Source of the DNA: Amycolatopsis deserti | Lineage (GTDB): Bacteria > Actinomycetota > Actinomycetes > Mycobacteriales > Pseudonocardiaceae | Assembly (NCBI RefSeq): GCF_014653945.1 | Contig: NZ_BNAU01000002.1 | Span: 677,914-741,913, forward strand | Length of the DNA: 64,000 nt | Direction of reading: 5' to 3' | Part shown: piece after piece, positions 8,116-16,688 of the stretch | Numbering within the stretch: position 1 is the stretch's first letter | How the letters are laid out: the number at the start of each line of letters is the position of its first letter | Notes under the pieces: generated by a model | Seen by the model: only the letters and a program-made list of their open reading frames with translations | The model's database searches: none | What the model was told of the DNA's origin: nothing | Translations under genes and position numbers: made by a program

Positions 8116-9152
8116 GCGTGCGCTGCATGCTGATGCGCGGCGGCACGTCGAAGGGCGCCTACTTCCTCGCCTCCGACCTGCCCGCCGATCCCGCCGAGCG
8201 CGACGACCTGCTGTTGCGGATCATGGGCACGCCCGACCCGCGGCAGATCGACGGGCTCGGCGGCGCGCAGCCGGTGACCAGCAAGGTCGCGATCGTCTCC
8301 CCCGCCGACGGCGACCGGGACGTCGACTACCTGTTCCTGCAGATCGGGATCGAGGAGGCGACCGTCTCCGACCGGCAGACCTGCGGCAACCTGCTCGCCG
8401 GGGTGGGCCAGTTCGCCGTCGAGCGCGGGCTGGTGCCCGCCGGTGGCGAGCGCACCAGCGTGCGGGTGCGGATGGTCAACACGGATTCGATCGCGGTGTC
8501 CACGTTCGACACTCCCGGTGGGACGGTCGACTACCGCGGCACCACGGCGATCTCCGGCGTGCCCGGCACCGCCGCCCCGGTCGAGCTGGAGTTCACCGGG
8601 ACCGAAGGGTCGGTGTGCGGCAGCCTGCTGCCCACCGGCAACGTCGTCGACGACATCGGCGGCATCTCGGTGACCTGTGTGGACAATGGGATGCCCGTCG
8701 TCGTGGCGCGCGCGGCCGACTTCGGCCTCACCGGATACGAACCGGTGGACGAACTGGCCGGGCTGGCCGAGGAAATCCAGGCGCTGCGCCTGGCGGCCGG
8801 GAAGCTGATGGGCCTCGGCGACGTCGGCGGCACGTCGGTGCCGAAGACGACGCTGGTGGCCGCGCCGCGCGACGGCGGCGCCATCTGCACGCGGACGTTC
8901 ATCCCGCTGCGCCCGCACCCGTCGATCGGCGTGCTGGGCGCGGTGAGCGTGGTGACCGCGCTGATGCTCGACGGCGCGGCCGGGCACGAGCTGTTCACCG
9001 CGCCGCCGCCCGGTTCGCCGGTCGGCGTCGAGCACCCGAGCGGCACGCTGGACGTCGGCGTCGAACTGGCGCCCGGACCCCGCGTGCGCCGCTCGACCGT
9101 CATCCGCACAGCGCGGAAGTTGTTCGACGGCACCGTTTTTCCCCGTCACTGA
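8112..9152 (+). CDS. galD: 4-oxalomesaconate tautomerase (GalD-type, PrpF family)
   Basis: This 346-residue protein is of the PrpF/diaminopimelate-epimerase-fold family. The start MSVRCMLMRGGTSKGAYF shows the RGGTSKG motif. QTCGNLLAGVGQFAVE (about residues 90-105) has the first active-site Cys region, SVCGSLLPTGN is near residue 170, and LRPHPSIGVLG near the end is the substrate loop. GalD interconverts keto and enol forms of 4-oxalomesaconate. It is translationally coupled to galC by ATGA. PrpF itself (aconitate isomerase of the methylcitrate cycle) is the close alternative, but the neighbours favour GalD. Confidence 0.85.
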   Translation: MSVRCMLMRGGTSKGAYFLASDLPADPAERDDLLLRIMGTPDPRQIDGLGGAQPVTSKVAIVSPADGDRDVDYLFLQIGIEEATVSDRQTCGNLLAGVGQFAVERGLVPAGGERTSVRVRMVNTDSIAVSTFDTPGGTVDYRGTTAISGVPGTAAPVELEFTGTEGSVCGSLLPTGNVVDDIGGISVTCVDNGMPVVVARAADFGLTGYEPVDELAGLAEEIQALRLAAGKLMGLGDVGGTSVPKTTLVAAPRDGGAICTRTFIPLRPHPSIGVLGAVSVVTALMLDGAAGHELFTAPPPGSPVGVEHPSGTLDVGVELAPGPRVRRSTVIRTARKLFDGTVFPRH

Positions 9153-9170
9153 CTGATTTGGAAGGCATCG

Positions 9171-10136
9171 ATGCCCCACCTGCAACCCTCGCCCCGTCAC
9201 GAGATCGCCCACCTCGGCCACGTCGAGCTGCTCACGCCGGAACCGGAGAAGAGCCTGGACTTCTTCGTCGATGTGCTGGGCCTGACCGAGAACGGCTCGC
9301 AGGGCGACTCGGTCTACCTGCGCACGTGGGACGACTACGAGCACCACAGCGTCAAGCTCACCGCCGCCAAGACCTCCGGGGTGGGGCGGACCGCGATGCG
9401 CGCGTCCAGCGAGGCGGCCCTCAAGCGGCGGGTGGCTGCGATCGAGGAACGCGGCCTGGGCATCGGCTGGGTGGACGGCGACCCCGGGATCGGGCCCGCG
9501 TACGCCTTCCGCGATCCGGACGGGCACGAGATGGAGATCTACTGGGAGACCGAGAAGTACGACCCGCCCGAGCACCTGCGGCCGTCGCTGAAGAACCAGG
9601 CCCAGGCCTACCCGGCGCGCGGGGTGTGCGTGCGGCGGCTGGACCACGTCAACTACCTGGCCCAGGACGCCGCGGCGAACGGCGGTTTCGTCTGCGACGC
9701 GCTGGGCGGGCGGGTGACGGAGCAGATCCGGCTCGACAGCGGGGTCATTTCCGGGCAGTGGACGCACTTCGCGCAGAAGTCCTACGACTTGGTCTACACC
9801 AATGACTGGACGCGCTCGTCCGGGCGGCTGCACCACATCGCGTTCGCGACGGACACGCGGGAGGACATCCTGCGGGCCGCGGACATCGCGCTGGACAAGG
9901 GCGTGTTCATCGAGACCGGGCCGCACAAGCACGCGATCCAGCAGACGTTCTTCCTGTACGTCTACGAGCCCGGCGGCAACCGGATCGAGCTGTGCAACCC
10001 GACCGCGCGGCTGATCTTCGCGCCCGACTGGGAACCGGTCACCTGGACCGAGGCCGAGCGGGCGAAGGGCCAGGCGTGGGGCCTGAAGACGATCGAGTCG
10101 TTCCACACGCACGGGACGCCGCCCGTGCCGGCCTGA
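9171..10136 (+). CDS. Catechol 2,3-dioxygenase-like extradiol enzyme (two VOC domains)
   Basis: This 321-residue two-domain VOC protein sits 18 bases after galD. The N-terminal domain (about 12-130) is structural. The C-terminal domain carries the Fe(II) triad of extradiol enzymes: His159 in RLDHVNYL, His222 in LHHIAF and Glu273 in GNRIEL. It matches the catechol 2,3-dioxygenase family in length and layout. In this cluster it should open the ring of a catechol-type substrate whose product feeds GalD, GalB and GalC, which implies a carboxylated substrate. Known enzymes for that step (LigAB, GalA) are of a different fold, so the true substrate is open. Confidence 0.82.
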   Translation: MPHLQPSPRHEIAHLGHVELLTPEPEKSLDFFVDVLGLTENGSQGDSVYLRTWDDYEHHSVKLTAAKTSGVGRTAMRASSEAALKRRVAAIEERGLGIGWVDGDPGIGPAYAFRDPDGHEMEIYWETEKYDPPEHLRPSLKNQAQAYPARGVCVRRLDHVNYLAQDAAANGGFVCDALGGRVTEQIRLDSGVISGQWTHFAQKSYDLVYTNDWTRSSGRLHHIAFATDTREDILRAADIALDKGVFIETGPHKHAIQQTFFLYVYEPGGNRIELCNPTARLIFAPDWEPVTWTEAERAKGQAWGLKTIESFHTHGTPPVPA

Positions 10137-10244
10137 CCGCCACACGGGTGACGGGGGGCCGGATCTCCTTGGCGGGCAAGCGATCCTGTGGCACGCTCGA
10201 GGTGTGCGGCAGGTCTGCCGCCAGGGGGATTCTGGGGAGGAAAC

Positions 10245-10544
10245 ATGAAACGCACCGCGTCCTTGGCCGTGGGAGCGGCTGTCGCGGTCATGGTGGCGGC
10301 GGCCCCGGCCGCGAGCGCCGCCGCTCCGGTGACGGTCCAGCAGCCGTGCGGGAAGTACGCGACCAACGGGTACGCGCACTGGATGAACTGCTCGTCGAAC
10401 TGGATCCTGGTCACCGGGTGGGACAACCTGTGGGACCTGTGGCACTGCTGGGGAATCCCGCCGTCGCGGGACCAGGAACTCGGCTTGATCGACTACCAGT
10501 ACGGTCTCGACTACCCCAGCATCCGGCAGGTCTCCGACTGCTGA
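10245..10544 (+). CDS. Small secreted cysteine-containing protein (possibly DUF6355)
   Basis: This is a 99-residue preprotein. A GGGAGGAAAC site precedes MKRTASLAVGAAVAVMVAAA, a clear Sec signal peptide with a likely ASA/AAP cleavage near residue 29. The mature part is about 70 residues with four Cys (CGKY, MNCSSNW, WHCWG and a terminal C), suggesting two disulfides, and is rich in Trp and Tyr. The CG-x-Y...C spacing resembles DUF6355 proteins, which are small secreted actinobacterial proteins of unknown role. It is monocistronic after the gal cluster. Confidence 0.75.
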   Translation: MKRTASLAVGAAVAVMVAAAPAASAAAPVTVQQPCGKYATNGYAHWMNCSSNWILVTGWDNLWDLWHCWGIPPSRDQELGLIDYQYGLDYPSIRQVSDC

Positions 10545-11337
10545 GGTGAGGTGGTGCTGGGGTTCTCCGCCTGTCGGGGCACGACGTGGTGCCCGCACAG
10601 GTGGACGCCCCATGCACGACAGGCGCAGCCCGCCGGTGAGGAGCTGGTTCCGAACGACCGGTCAAGGAGCCGCCACCCGCGGCGGCTCCGCAGGGGCGCG
10701 CCACCCGCGACGGCTCCGCAGGGGCGCGCCGACCGCCGCACCGCAGGGCGGGACGCCAACCGCAGCACCGCAGGGCGGGCGGCAACCGCCGCACTGCAGG
10801 GGCGGGGCGCCGGTGCCTCCCGCGGCTCCGGGTGCCGGTTCCACCACACCTACGGACCCACCACCCGCGGCTTGCCACCGTCCCGCAAGCCCCGCGACCG
10901 CCGCGGCTCCCGCCGCCGGTGCCATCACGCCTGCACACCCACCACTCACAGCACTCGCCGCCACTCCCACAAACCCCACGACCGCCGCCGCTCCCGCCGC
11001 CGGTACCACCACGCCTGCGCACGCACCACCCGCAGCACCCGCCGATTCCGCAACCCCCCGCCACTTCCACCGCCGGTGCCATCACACCCACCGGCTCCCT
11101 CGCTACCGCCCATCCCCCAAACCCCGGCGGCGCCTCGCCATCGGGGCTGTGGCTGCAATCGCCGTTGGCGTGCTGATCCTCGACGGACCGCCGCCGACTG
11201 ACCGGCCCGACTACGGGGAGTTCGACCGGCTGCCACGCGAATACGGTCAGCCTCCCGGGTCCGGGGAGCGTGGTGCAAGAGCCGACGCTGGGGTGATGGT
11301 TAGGTGTGCGCTCCGCCGTGGGTCTGACCCCGGGCGG
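10545..11337. repeat. Low-complexity region with degenerate tandem repeats; no gene supported
   Basis: Two repeat families are visible. At about 10673-10810 there are short units (24-32 bases) built on CGGCTCCGCAGGGGCGCGCC and ACCGCAGGGCGGG. At about 10820-11100 there are three imperfect units of about 80 bases, each with CTCCCGCCGCCGGT-x-CCA and CACGCCTGC-x-CAC. All frames are open for long stretches because of composition. One plus-strand frame gives Pro/Ala/Thr-rich protein followed by a hydrophobic run (RRLAIGAVAAIAVGVLILDG near 11130-11190), but it runs on antisense through the TetR gene without a stop. I do not call a gene; a decayed Pro-rich membrane protein is possible. Confidence 0.5.
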
Positions 11338-11988
11338 TCAGCGCGCCCCGCTCACCGGTGCCATCCACAACCCCATCACGGCGTCGATCAAGCCGGTCGC
11401 CGCGTCGTGCCAGTTCTTCCGTGGCGTCGGGGTTCCGTCGGCCAGGGCGCGTTCCCGTTCGGCGTTCATGTGCACCATCAGCTGGCGCATCATGGCGCTC
11501 CGCTCGGCGCGCACCTCCGCCGGCAGCTCCGGCAGGCAGCGCTTCAGCCCTTCGAGCGTCTTCACCATCGACGGCGACGACAACGCGTCCTCGGCGAAGA
11601 TGTCCCGCAGCGCGGGGTCCGTGGTGACCTGCGCGCTGAACCGCGCGAACCACGTCGGATTTCCCAGCGCCGCCAGGTGTTCCGTGGCCGGCCGCACGAT
11701 GCACGCGATCCAGTCGCGCGGGTCGTCCGAATCCCCGGTCTCGGCCACCATCCGGTCGCGGATCCGCTCCATCTCCGCCGTGTGCTTGCGCACGATCGCC
11801 CGCACGAGATCGGCCTTCGTGCCGAAGTGGTAGCCCACGGCGGCCGTGTTGCCCTGCCCTGCCGCCTCGCTGATCTGCCGGTTGGACACCGCGTAGACGC
11901 CGTGCTCGGCGAAGAGCCGTTCGGCCGTCGTGAGGATCGCCTCGCGCGTGGCGGTGACGCGATCGGCCCGTGCCGTCCTCGTCGTCAT
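11338..11988 (-). CDS. TetR family transcriptional regulator
   Basis: This 216-residue regulator is divergent from the MFS exporter gene at 12123. The N-terminal HTH covers about residues 8-55: ATREAILTTAERLFAEHGVY, then ISEAAGQGNTAAVGYHFGTK. The C-terminal ligand domain ends in a helix with WMAPVSGAR. The ATG at 11988 is taken as start; a GTG nine bases upstream is the alternative. It most likely represses the exporter, with the palindrome at 12086-12097 as operator. The ligand is unknown. Confidence 0.87.
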   Translation of the reverse strand: MTTRTARADRVTATREAILTTAERLFAEHGVYAVSNRQISEAAGQGNTAAVGYHFGTKADLVRAIVRKHTAEMERIRDRMVAETGDSDDPRDWIACIVRPATEHLAALGNPTWFARFSAQVTTDPALRDIFAEDALSSPSMVKTLEGLKRCLPELPAEVRAERSAMMRQLMVHMNAERERALADGTPTPRKNWHDAATGLIDAVMGLWMAPVSGAR

Positions 11989-12085
11989 CGTCACCACCGC
12001 GGGGAATCAGGGCAGGCCAGGCGGCCCGCGTCCGGGCATTTTACCGATCACCCGAATGCACCCTAACCCGGTCTGCTACGCTAAG

Positions 12086-12097
12086 TCAATCGATTGA
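12086..12097. promoter_or_regulatory. Palindrome TCAATCGATTGA, probable TetR operator
   Basis: A perfect 12-base palindrome lies in an A/T-rich patch between the TetR gene and the MFS gene, 26 bases before the MFS start and just ahead of its GGAGG ribosome site (12110-12114). Binding by the adjacent TetR protein would block transcription of the exporter. The assignment is inference from position and symmetry. Confidence 0.6.
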
Positions 12098-12122
12098 TTT
12101 AATTCTCCCGGAGGCTTCTGCC

Positions 12123-13760
12123 ATGTCCTCTGCCCGCACCGGCCGCGTGGTGCCGGTCCTGGCGTTCACCGGCATCGTGGTCTCGCTGATGCAGACCCTG
12201 ATCATCCCGCTGGTCCCCGAGCTGCCCGGCCTGCTCGGCGCCTCGTCGGCGGACACCGCGTGGGCCATCACCGCCACGCTGCTGGCCGCCGCGGTCGCGA
12301 CGCCGACCGTCGGCCGCCTCGGCGACATGTACGGCAAGCGGCGGATGCTGCTGGTCAGCGTCGTCCTGCTGGTGGCGGGGTCGGTGACGTGCGGCCTGTC
12401 GAGCAGCCTGGTGCCGATGATCGCCGGCCGCGCGCTGCAGGGCCTGGCCTCGGGCGTGATCCCGCTGGGCATCAGCATCATGCGCGACGAGCTGCCCGCC
12501 GAACGACTCGGCTCGGCGACCGCGATGATGAGCGCCTCCCTCGGCGTCGGCGGCGCGCTCGGCCTGCCCGCCGCGGCGCTGATCGCCGAGAACGCCGACT
12601 GGCACGTGCTGTTCTGGACCGCCGCCGGCCTCGGGGTGGTCGCGTTCCTGCTGGTCGTGTCGCTGGTGCCGGAGTCGGCGGTGCGCACCGGCGGGCGGTT
12701 CGACCTGCCCGGCGCGCTCGGCCTGTCGGTCGCGTTGCTGTGCCTGCTGCTGGCGATCTCCAAGGGCGCCGACTGGGGCTGGGGCGACGGGCTGACCCTC
12801 GGGCTGTTCGTCGCCGCCGTCGTGGTGCTGATGGTGTGGGGCTGGTGGGAGCTGCGCGCGAAGGAACCGCTGGTGGACCTGCGCACCACGGCGCGGCGGC
12901 AGGTGCTGCTGACCAACATCGCGTCGGTCGTGTTCGGGTTCGCCATGTTCGCGATGTCGCTGGTGCTGCCGCAGTTGCTGCAGCTGCCCACGGCGACCGG
13001 GTTCGGGCTCGGCCAGACGATGCTGGTGGCCGGGCTGGTGATGGCGCCGTCCGGCCTGGTCATGATGGCCACTGCCCCGGTGTCGGCGCGGATCTCCCGC
13101 ACCAGGGGCCCGAGGGTGACGCTGATGCTCGGCGCGCTCGTGGTCGCCGCCGGGTACGGGCTCACCATCGTGCTGATGGGCGAGGTGTGGCAGCTGCTGA
13201 TCGCCTCGTGCGTCATCGGCGCCGGGATCGGCCTGTCCTACGGCGCGATGCCCGCGCTGATCATGTCCGCGGTGCCGGTGTCGGAGACCGCGTCGGCCAA
13301 CAGCCTGAACACGCTGATGCGCTCGATCGGCACCTCGACCTCCAGCGCGGTCGCGGGGGTGGTGCTGGCGCAGATGACCGTCTCGCTGGGACCGGTGACC
13401 GTGCCGTCGCAGAACGGGTTCCGGGTGGTGCTGGCGATCGGCGCGGGCGCGGCGCTCGTGGCGCTGTTCGTCGCCGCCTTCTTGCCCGCGCGGCGCGTCG
13501 CTCGCGCGGCCGGGCGCCGGCTTTCGGGCACGGTTCGTGGCGGCGCGGCGCTGGTCACGGTCACCGCACACCGGGCCGACGGGAGCGTCGCGGCGAGCGC
13601 GGTGGCCGGTTCGGACGGCGGGTACGCGCTGTCGGCACTGCCCGCGGAGCCGCTGACCCTGGTGGCGGTCGAGCACCCGGTGGTGCACGAGACGGTGCCG
13701 GTGGGCGCCGGACTCACCCAGCGGCACGACATCGACCTCGTTCGGAAGGAGCGGCCATGA
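12123..13760 (+). CDS. DHA2-type MFS exporter with C-terminal carboxypeptidase-regulatory-like domain
   Basis: This 545-residue protein has about 14 predicted membrane helices to residue ~460. The MFS motif GRLGDMYGKRRMLLVS follows helix 2 and WHVLFWTAAGLG marks helix 6, as in EmrB/QacA drug exporters. After the last helix (LVALFVAAFLPARRVARAAG) comes an 80-residue soluble tail, LSGTVRGGAALVTVTAHRAD to IDLVRKERP. Its SDGGYALSALPAEPLTLVAVE pattern is that of CarboxypepD_reg/CnaB-like beta sandwiches. Such a tail on an MFS protein is unusual, and topology puts it in the cytoplasm. It overlaps the next gene, made of the same domain, by ATGA. Confidence 0.88.
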   Translation: MSSARTGRVVPVLAFTGIVVSLMQTLIIPLVPELPGLLGASSADTAWAITATLLAAAVATPTVGRLGDMYGKRRMLLVSVVLLVAGSVTCGLSSSLVPMIAGRALQGLASGVIPLGISIMRDELPAERLGSATAMMSASLGVGGALGLPAAALIAENADWHVLFWTAAGLGVVAFLLVVSLVPESAVRTGGRFDLPGALGLSVALLCLLLAISKGADWGWGDGLTLGLFVAAVVVLMVWGWWELRAKEPLVDLRTTARRQVLLTNIASVVFGFAMFAMSLVLPQLLQLPTATGFGLGQTMLVAGLVMAPSGLVMMATAPVSARISRTRGPRVTLMLGALVVAAGYGLTIVLMGEVWQLLIASCVIGAGIGLSYGAMPALIMSAVPVSETASANSLNTLMRSIGTSTSSAVAGVVLAQMTVSLGPVTVPSQNGFRVVLAIGAGAALVALFVAAFLPARRVARAAGRRLSGTVRGGAALVTVTAHRADGSVAASAVAGSDGGYALSALPAEPLTLVAVEHPVVHETVPVGAGLTQRHDIDLVRKERP

Positions 13761-14515
13761 CCACGACGGCGGAGGTGACGCTCACCGGCCGGGTGAGCAG
13801 CGGGCGGCGGGCGCTGGCGGACGTGACGCTGACGCTGACCGACCGGGTCGGCGCGCAGGTGGCGCGGGCCCGCACCGGCGCGGACGGCACGTTCCGGCTG
13901 GGGAGTCTCGCGCCGGGCAACTACGTGCTGATCGTCTCGCGCGCCGGGTTCCAGCCGCACGCGACGGTCGTCGCGCTCGAGGCGGAGCCCGTGGCGCCGC
14001 TGGACGTCACCCTCGAACCGGCGACGAGCGTGCGGGGCGTGGTGCGGGACCGGCACAGCGGGCAGCCGGTCGCGACGGCGGCGGTGACCGCGGTCGGGCC
14101 GGGCGGGGACGTCATCGCCAGCACGGTGTCCGATCCGGACGGTGGCTACCGGATCACCGGCATCGACGCCGGCGAGATCACGCTGGTGGCGGCCACACCG
14201 GGGGCCGACCCCGCGGCCGCGGTGGTGCCGCTGGGCAGTGGGCGGGAGCACGAGGTCGACCTGGTGCTGGACACGCACAGCACCCTGACCGGAACGGTGA
14301 CCGCGGACGGCCGCCCGGTGGCCGGGCTGGCGCTGGAACTGCGGGACCTGTCGGGCCGGCGGGTGGCCGGGACGGTCACCGGGGCGGACGGAACATACCG
14401 CTTCGACCGGCTGACGGCGGGCCAGTACACGCTGACGAACGCCACCGCGCGCCCGGCGGTGGCCCCGATCGCGGCGGGGGTGGACAGCGCGGACCTGGTG
14501 CTGGAACGTCCTTAG
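13757..14515 (+). CDS. Three-repeat carboxypeptidase-regulatory-like (CnaB/transthyretin-fold) protein
   Basis: This 252-residue protein consists of three tandem beta-sandwich repeats, at about residues 8-85, 88-170 and 172-250. Each has the signature G-x-V...ADGTFRLGSLAPGNYVLIVS, DPDGGYRITGIDAGEITLVA or ADGTYRFDRLTAGQYTLTN. No signal peptide, lipobox or membrane segment is visible, although this domain is usually extracellular. It is translationally coupled to the MFS exporter, whose own tail is a fourth copy. The pair may form a complex at the inner face of the membrane, or the protein may leave by a non-Sec route. Function is not known to me. Confidence 0.82.
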   Translation: MTTTAEVTLTGRVSSGRRALADVTLTLTDRVGAQVARARTGADGTFRLGSLAPGNYVLIVSRAGFQPHATVVALEAEPVAPLDVTLEPATSVRGVVRDRHSGQPVATAAVTAVGPGGDVIASTVSDPDGGYRITGIDAGEITLVAATPGADPAAAVVPLGSGREHEVDLVLDTHSTLTGTVTADGRPVAGLALELRDLSGRRVAGTVTGADGTYRFDRLTAGQYTLTNATARPAVAPIAAGVDSADLVLERP

Positions 14516-14580
14516 TGGAGCCGCCTCGTAACGCAACGATGTCCGCGCCACCCACCGGCGAAACAGTGGGCAGCGCGGCT

Positions 14581-14641
14581 CCTCGGCCACCGGCGCCAGC
14601 GCCCCGGTGGCCGAGGGGGCGGTCACCGGAGCGACCGCCCC
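14581..14641. terminator. Double hairpin between convergent genes
   Basis: A 13-base perfect stem (CCTCGGCCACCGG at 14581-14593 with 14604-14616, 10-base loop) is followed at once by a 9-base stem (GGGGCGGTC at 14616-14624 with 14633-14641, 8-base loop). They share base 14616, so they could be alternatives. They lie between convergent 14515 and 14647 and probably terminate both transcripts. There is no U-tract, as is common in actinobacteria. Confidence 0.65.
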
Positions 14642-14646
14642 TCCGA

Positions 14647-15780
14647 TCAGTGGCCCGCGACGCCGCTCAGCTCGTTCGGCTCGTGGGCTAGCGTCACGCT
14701 CGTCCGCTTCTGCCCCGTTCCCAGGTCGACCAGGTGCACCTGCCGCGTCGCCGGGTCGGTCACGTACACGTCGGCTCCCCGGACGAAGATCGCCGGGCGG
14801 GGTTGCTGCCACTCCAGCGGCTCCTCCCACGCCGCGGTCACCGGGATCGTCCGCGTGACCTGCGCGGTGGCCGGGTCGATCACCCGGATCCCGCCGTCCG
14901 TGCCCAGCACCAGCGCCTCACCCCGCGGCCCGCGCGCCAGCGAGCGGAACGTGTAGCTCGTGCCGATGTCGACCAGCCGCAGCGTGCCGGTCGCGGTGTC
15001 GATCAGCGAGACCTGCCGCGGGCGTTCCAGTTCGGCGTCCTCGTCCTGCTTGTAGTCCCCCAGCACGACCGGCGACGCGTCGGAACCGGCCTGGTTTCCG
15101 ATACGACCGTATTCCGTCGGGCTCGCCACCTTCGTGATCACCCCGTCGCGGTACACCAGTACGCCGTTCTCGCACCCGATCACCACCGCCTCGCCGGCCG
15201 CGGTCGCCTCGCCGTGCACGCCCGGGCACTCCTCGCTGCGCGCGATCTCCTTGCGCGCGTCGTCGAGGACGACGATCCCGCGCCGCTCCTCCTCGTTGCC
15301 CAGCGTCACCACGAGCCGCCCGTCGGACAGTTCGATGGCGACCCCGTGGTGCGGCTCGGCCGCCCGGTACACCTCGGTCGCCGGCTGCCCACTCGACAAC
15401 GCGGCCGGGTCGAACGCGGTGACCTCCCCGGTGCCGTCGGAGAACAACACGGTCCGCCCGGCGTGCCGGACGACGTGACCGGGCTTCGCGCCGGGGAACT
15501 TCACCTCGGTCAGCTCCGCCGACACCGCGTCCAGCGCCTGGAAACCCTCCGTGGTGGAGACCATCACGTGCCGGTCGTCGCCGGCTGGGTTGATCCGGTT
15601 GAACCCGGCGAGCGGCAGGTCCGCCTTCTGCTCGAGCGTGGCGCCGTCGAGCACCAGGAGCCCGCCGTCGTAGGTGACCACAACCGGGTTGGCGATCTCC
15701 GGCGCGGCGGACGGGCTGGTGCCGCACGCGGCCAGCACGGAACAAGCCACAATGGACAGCGCCACGGGCGCTTTTCTCAT
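14647..15780 (-). CDS. aztD: AztD-like zinc metallochaperone lipoprotein (beta-propeller)
   Basis: This 377-residue lipoprotein has signal MRKAPVALSIVACSVLAAC with the lipobox Cys at residue 19. The mature protein is a series of WD/YVTN-like blades (VVTYDGGLLVLDGATLEQ, VTAFDPAAL, RGIVVLDDARKE, RVIDPATAQVTRTIPV, YVTDPATRQVHLVDLGTG), as in AztD. AztD passes zinc to the AztC binding protein outside the membrane. It is the last gene of the minus-strand azt operon. An ATG 18 bases upstream overlaps the aztC stop, but the 15780 start has an AAAGG site and gives a standard signal peptide. Confidence 0.85.
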   Translation of the reverse strand: MRKAPVALSIVACSVLAACGTSPSAAPEIANPVVVTYDGGLLVLDGATLEQKADLPLAGFNRINPAGDDRHVMVSTTEGFQALDAVSAELTEVKFPGAKPGHVVRHAGRTVLFSDGTGEVTAFDPAALSSGQPATEVYRAAEPHHGVAIELSDGRLVVTLGNEEERRGIVVLDDARKEIARSEECPGVHGEATAAGEAVVIGCENGVLVYRDGVITKVASPTEYGRIGNQAGSDASPVVLGDYKQDEDAELERPRQVSLIDTATGTLRLVDIGTSYTFRSLARGPRGEALVLGTDGGIRVIDPATAQVTRTIPVTAAWEEPLEWQQPRPAIFVRGADVYVTDPATRQVHLVDLGTGQKRTSVTLAHEPNELSGVAGH

Positions 15781-15794
15781 GGGGACAACCTTTC

Positions 15795-16688
15795 TCATCG
15801 GTTCTCGGCAAGTGCGGTGACGATCGCGTCCGTGTTGGACCGCATCATCTCGAGGTAGCTCGCCGCTCCCCCGCCCGGCGCGGTCAGCGATTCGGAGTGC
15901 AGCGGAACGACCCGCACGTGCACCCCGGCCTGGTCGGCCAGCACTCGCGCGAGGCGGTCCGGCTGCGAGGAGTCGGCGAAGATCGCCGGCACCCCGGCGG
16001 CGCGGATCGCGCCGGCCAGCCCGGCGAGGTCGGACGGGCTCGGCGACGCGAGGGTGGTGCCGCTGGGCACCACGGCGCCGACCACCTCGAATCCGTAGCG
16101 CTGCGCCAGGTATCCGAACACGTGGTGGTTGGTGACCAGCTTGCGGCGATCGGCGGGGATCGCGGCGAAACGCTCGGTCATCCAGGCGTCGAGCGCGTCC
16201 AGTTCACGCAGGTACGCCTCGGCATTGGCCCGCACGACCGCCGCGTCGGCCCCGGGCACCTGGGCGACCTGGTCCGCGATCGCCCGCACCGCCAGGCGCA
16301 TCCGGCGCGGGTCGGTCCAGAAGTGCGGGTCGGGCTCGCCCTCGGCGTACGGGATCGGGTCGGCGGCCTCGCCCGCGGCGAGCGTGGGCACGCCCGCCTG
16401 GGCGGCCGCCGCCACATTGCGGGCCACGCCCTCTTCCAGACCGAGTCCGTTGTGGACGACCAGTCCGGCGCCGGCCAGCAGCGCGGCCTCCTGCGCGGAG
16501 AGCGCGAACGAGTGCGGGTCGGCGCCGGGCCGCATCAGCACGGTGACCTCCGCCTGGTCGCCGGCGATCGCGCGGGTGACGTCGCCCAGGATGTTCGTCG
16601 TGACGACCACCCCGGCGCGGTCGCCGCCGCCGGCGCAGCCCGTGAGCACCAGCACCGCCGCCACGACCGCGGCCACGAGGCGGTTCAT
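15795..16688 (-). CDS. aztC: AztC-like zinc ABC transporter substrate-binding lipoprotein
   Basis: This 297-residue cluster A-I binding protein has signal MNRLVAAVVAAVLVLTGC with lipobox Cys18. Metal ligands expected for Zn/Mn binding proteins are His59 (ADPHSF), His122 (DPHFW), His188/189 (TNHHVFGYL) and Asp239 (FADSSQ). The loop before His122 is short and acidic (AEGEPD) rather than His-rich, which fits AztC more than ZnuA. It overlaps the permease gene by four bases. It would capture zinc outside the cell, loaded directly or by AztD, and deliver it to the permease. Confidence 0.88.
   Translation of the reverse strand: MNRLVAAVVAAVLVLTGCAGGGDRAGVVVTTNILGDVTRAIAGDQAEVTVLMRPGADPHSFALSAQEAALLAGAGLVVHNGLGLEEGVARNVAAAAQAGVPTLAAGEAADPIPYAEGEPDPHFWTDPRRMRLAVRAIADQVAQVPGADAAVVRANAEAYLRELDALDAWMTERFAAIPADRRKLVTNHHVFGYLAQRYGFEVVGAVVPSGTTLASPSPSDLAGLAGAIRAAGVPAIFADSSQPDRLARVLADQAGVHVRVVPLHSESLTAPGGGAASYLEMMRSNTDAIVTALAENR

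Noticed and set aside
8034..10613. An 859-codon minus-strand frame opposite galD and the dioxygenase
   Set aside because: It is antisense to two well-supported genes and shows only Arg/His/Asp-rich shadow composition.
10546..12066. A 506-codon plus-strand frame through the repeat block
   Set aside because: It runs antisense through the whole TetR gene, has repeat-driven composition and no ribosome site. The only gene-like part is one hydrophobic stretch, reported as a possibility in the repeat entry.
12099..13727. A long minus-strand frame opposite the MFS exporter
   Set aside because: The reverse of hydrophobic codons gives Gln/His/Arg/Asp-rich sequence. The plus-strand gene has clear membrane helices.
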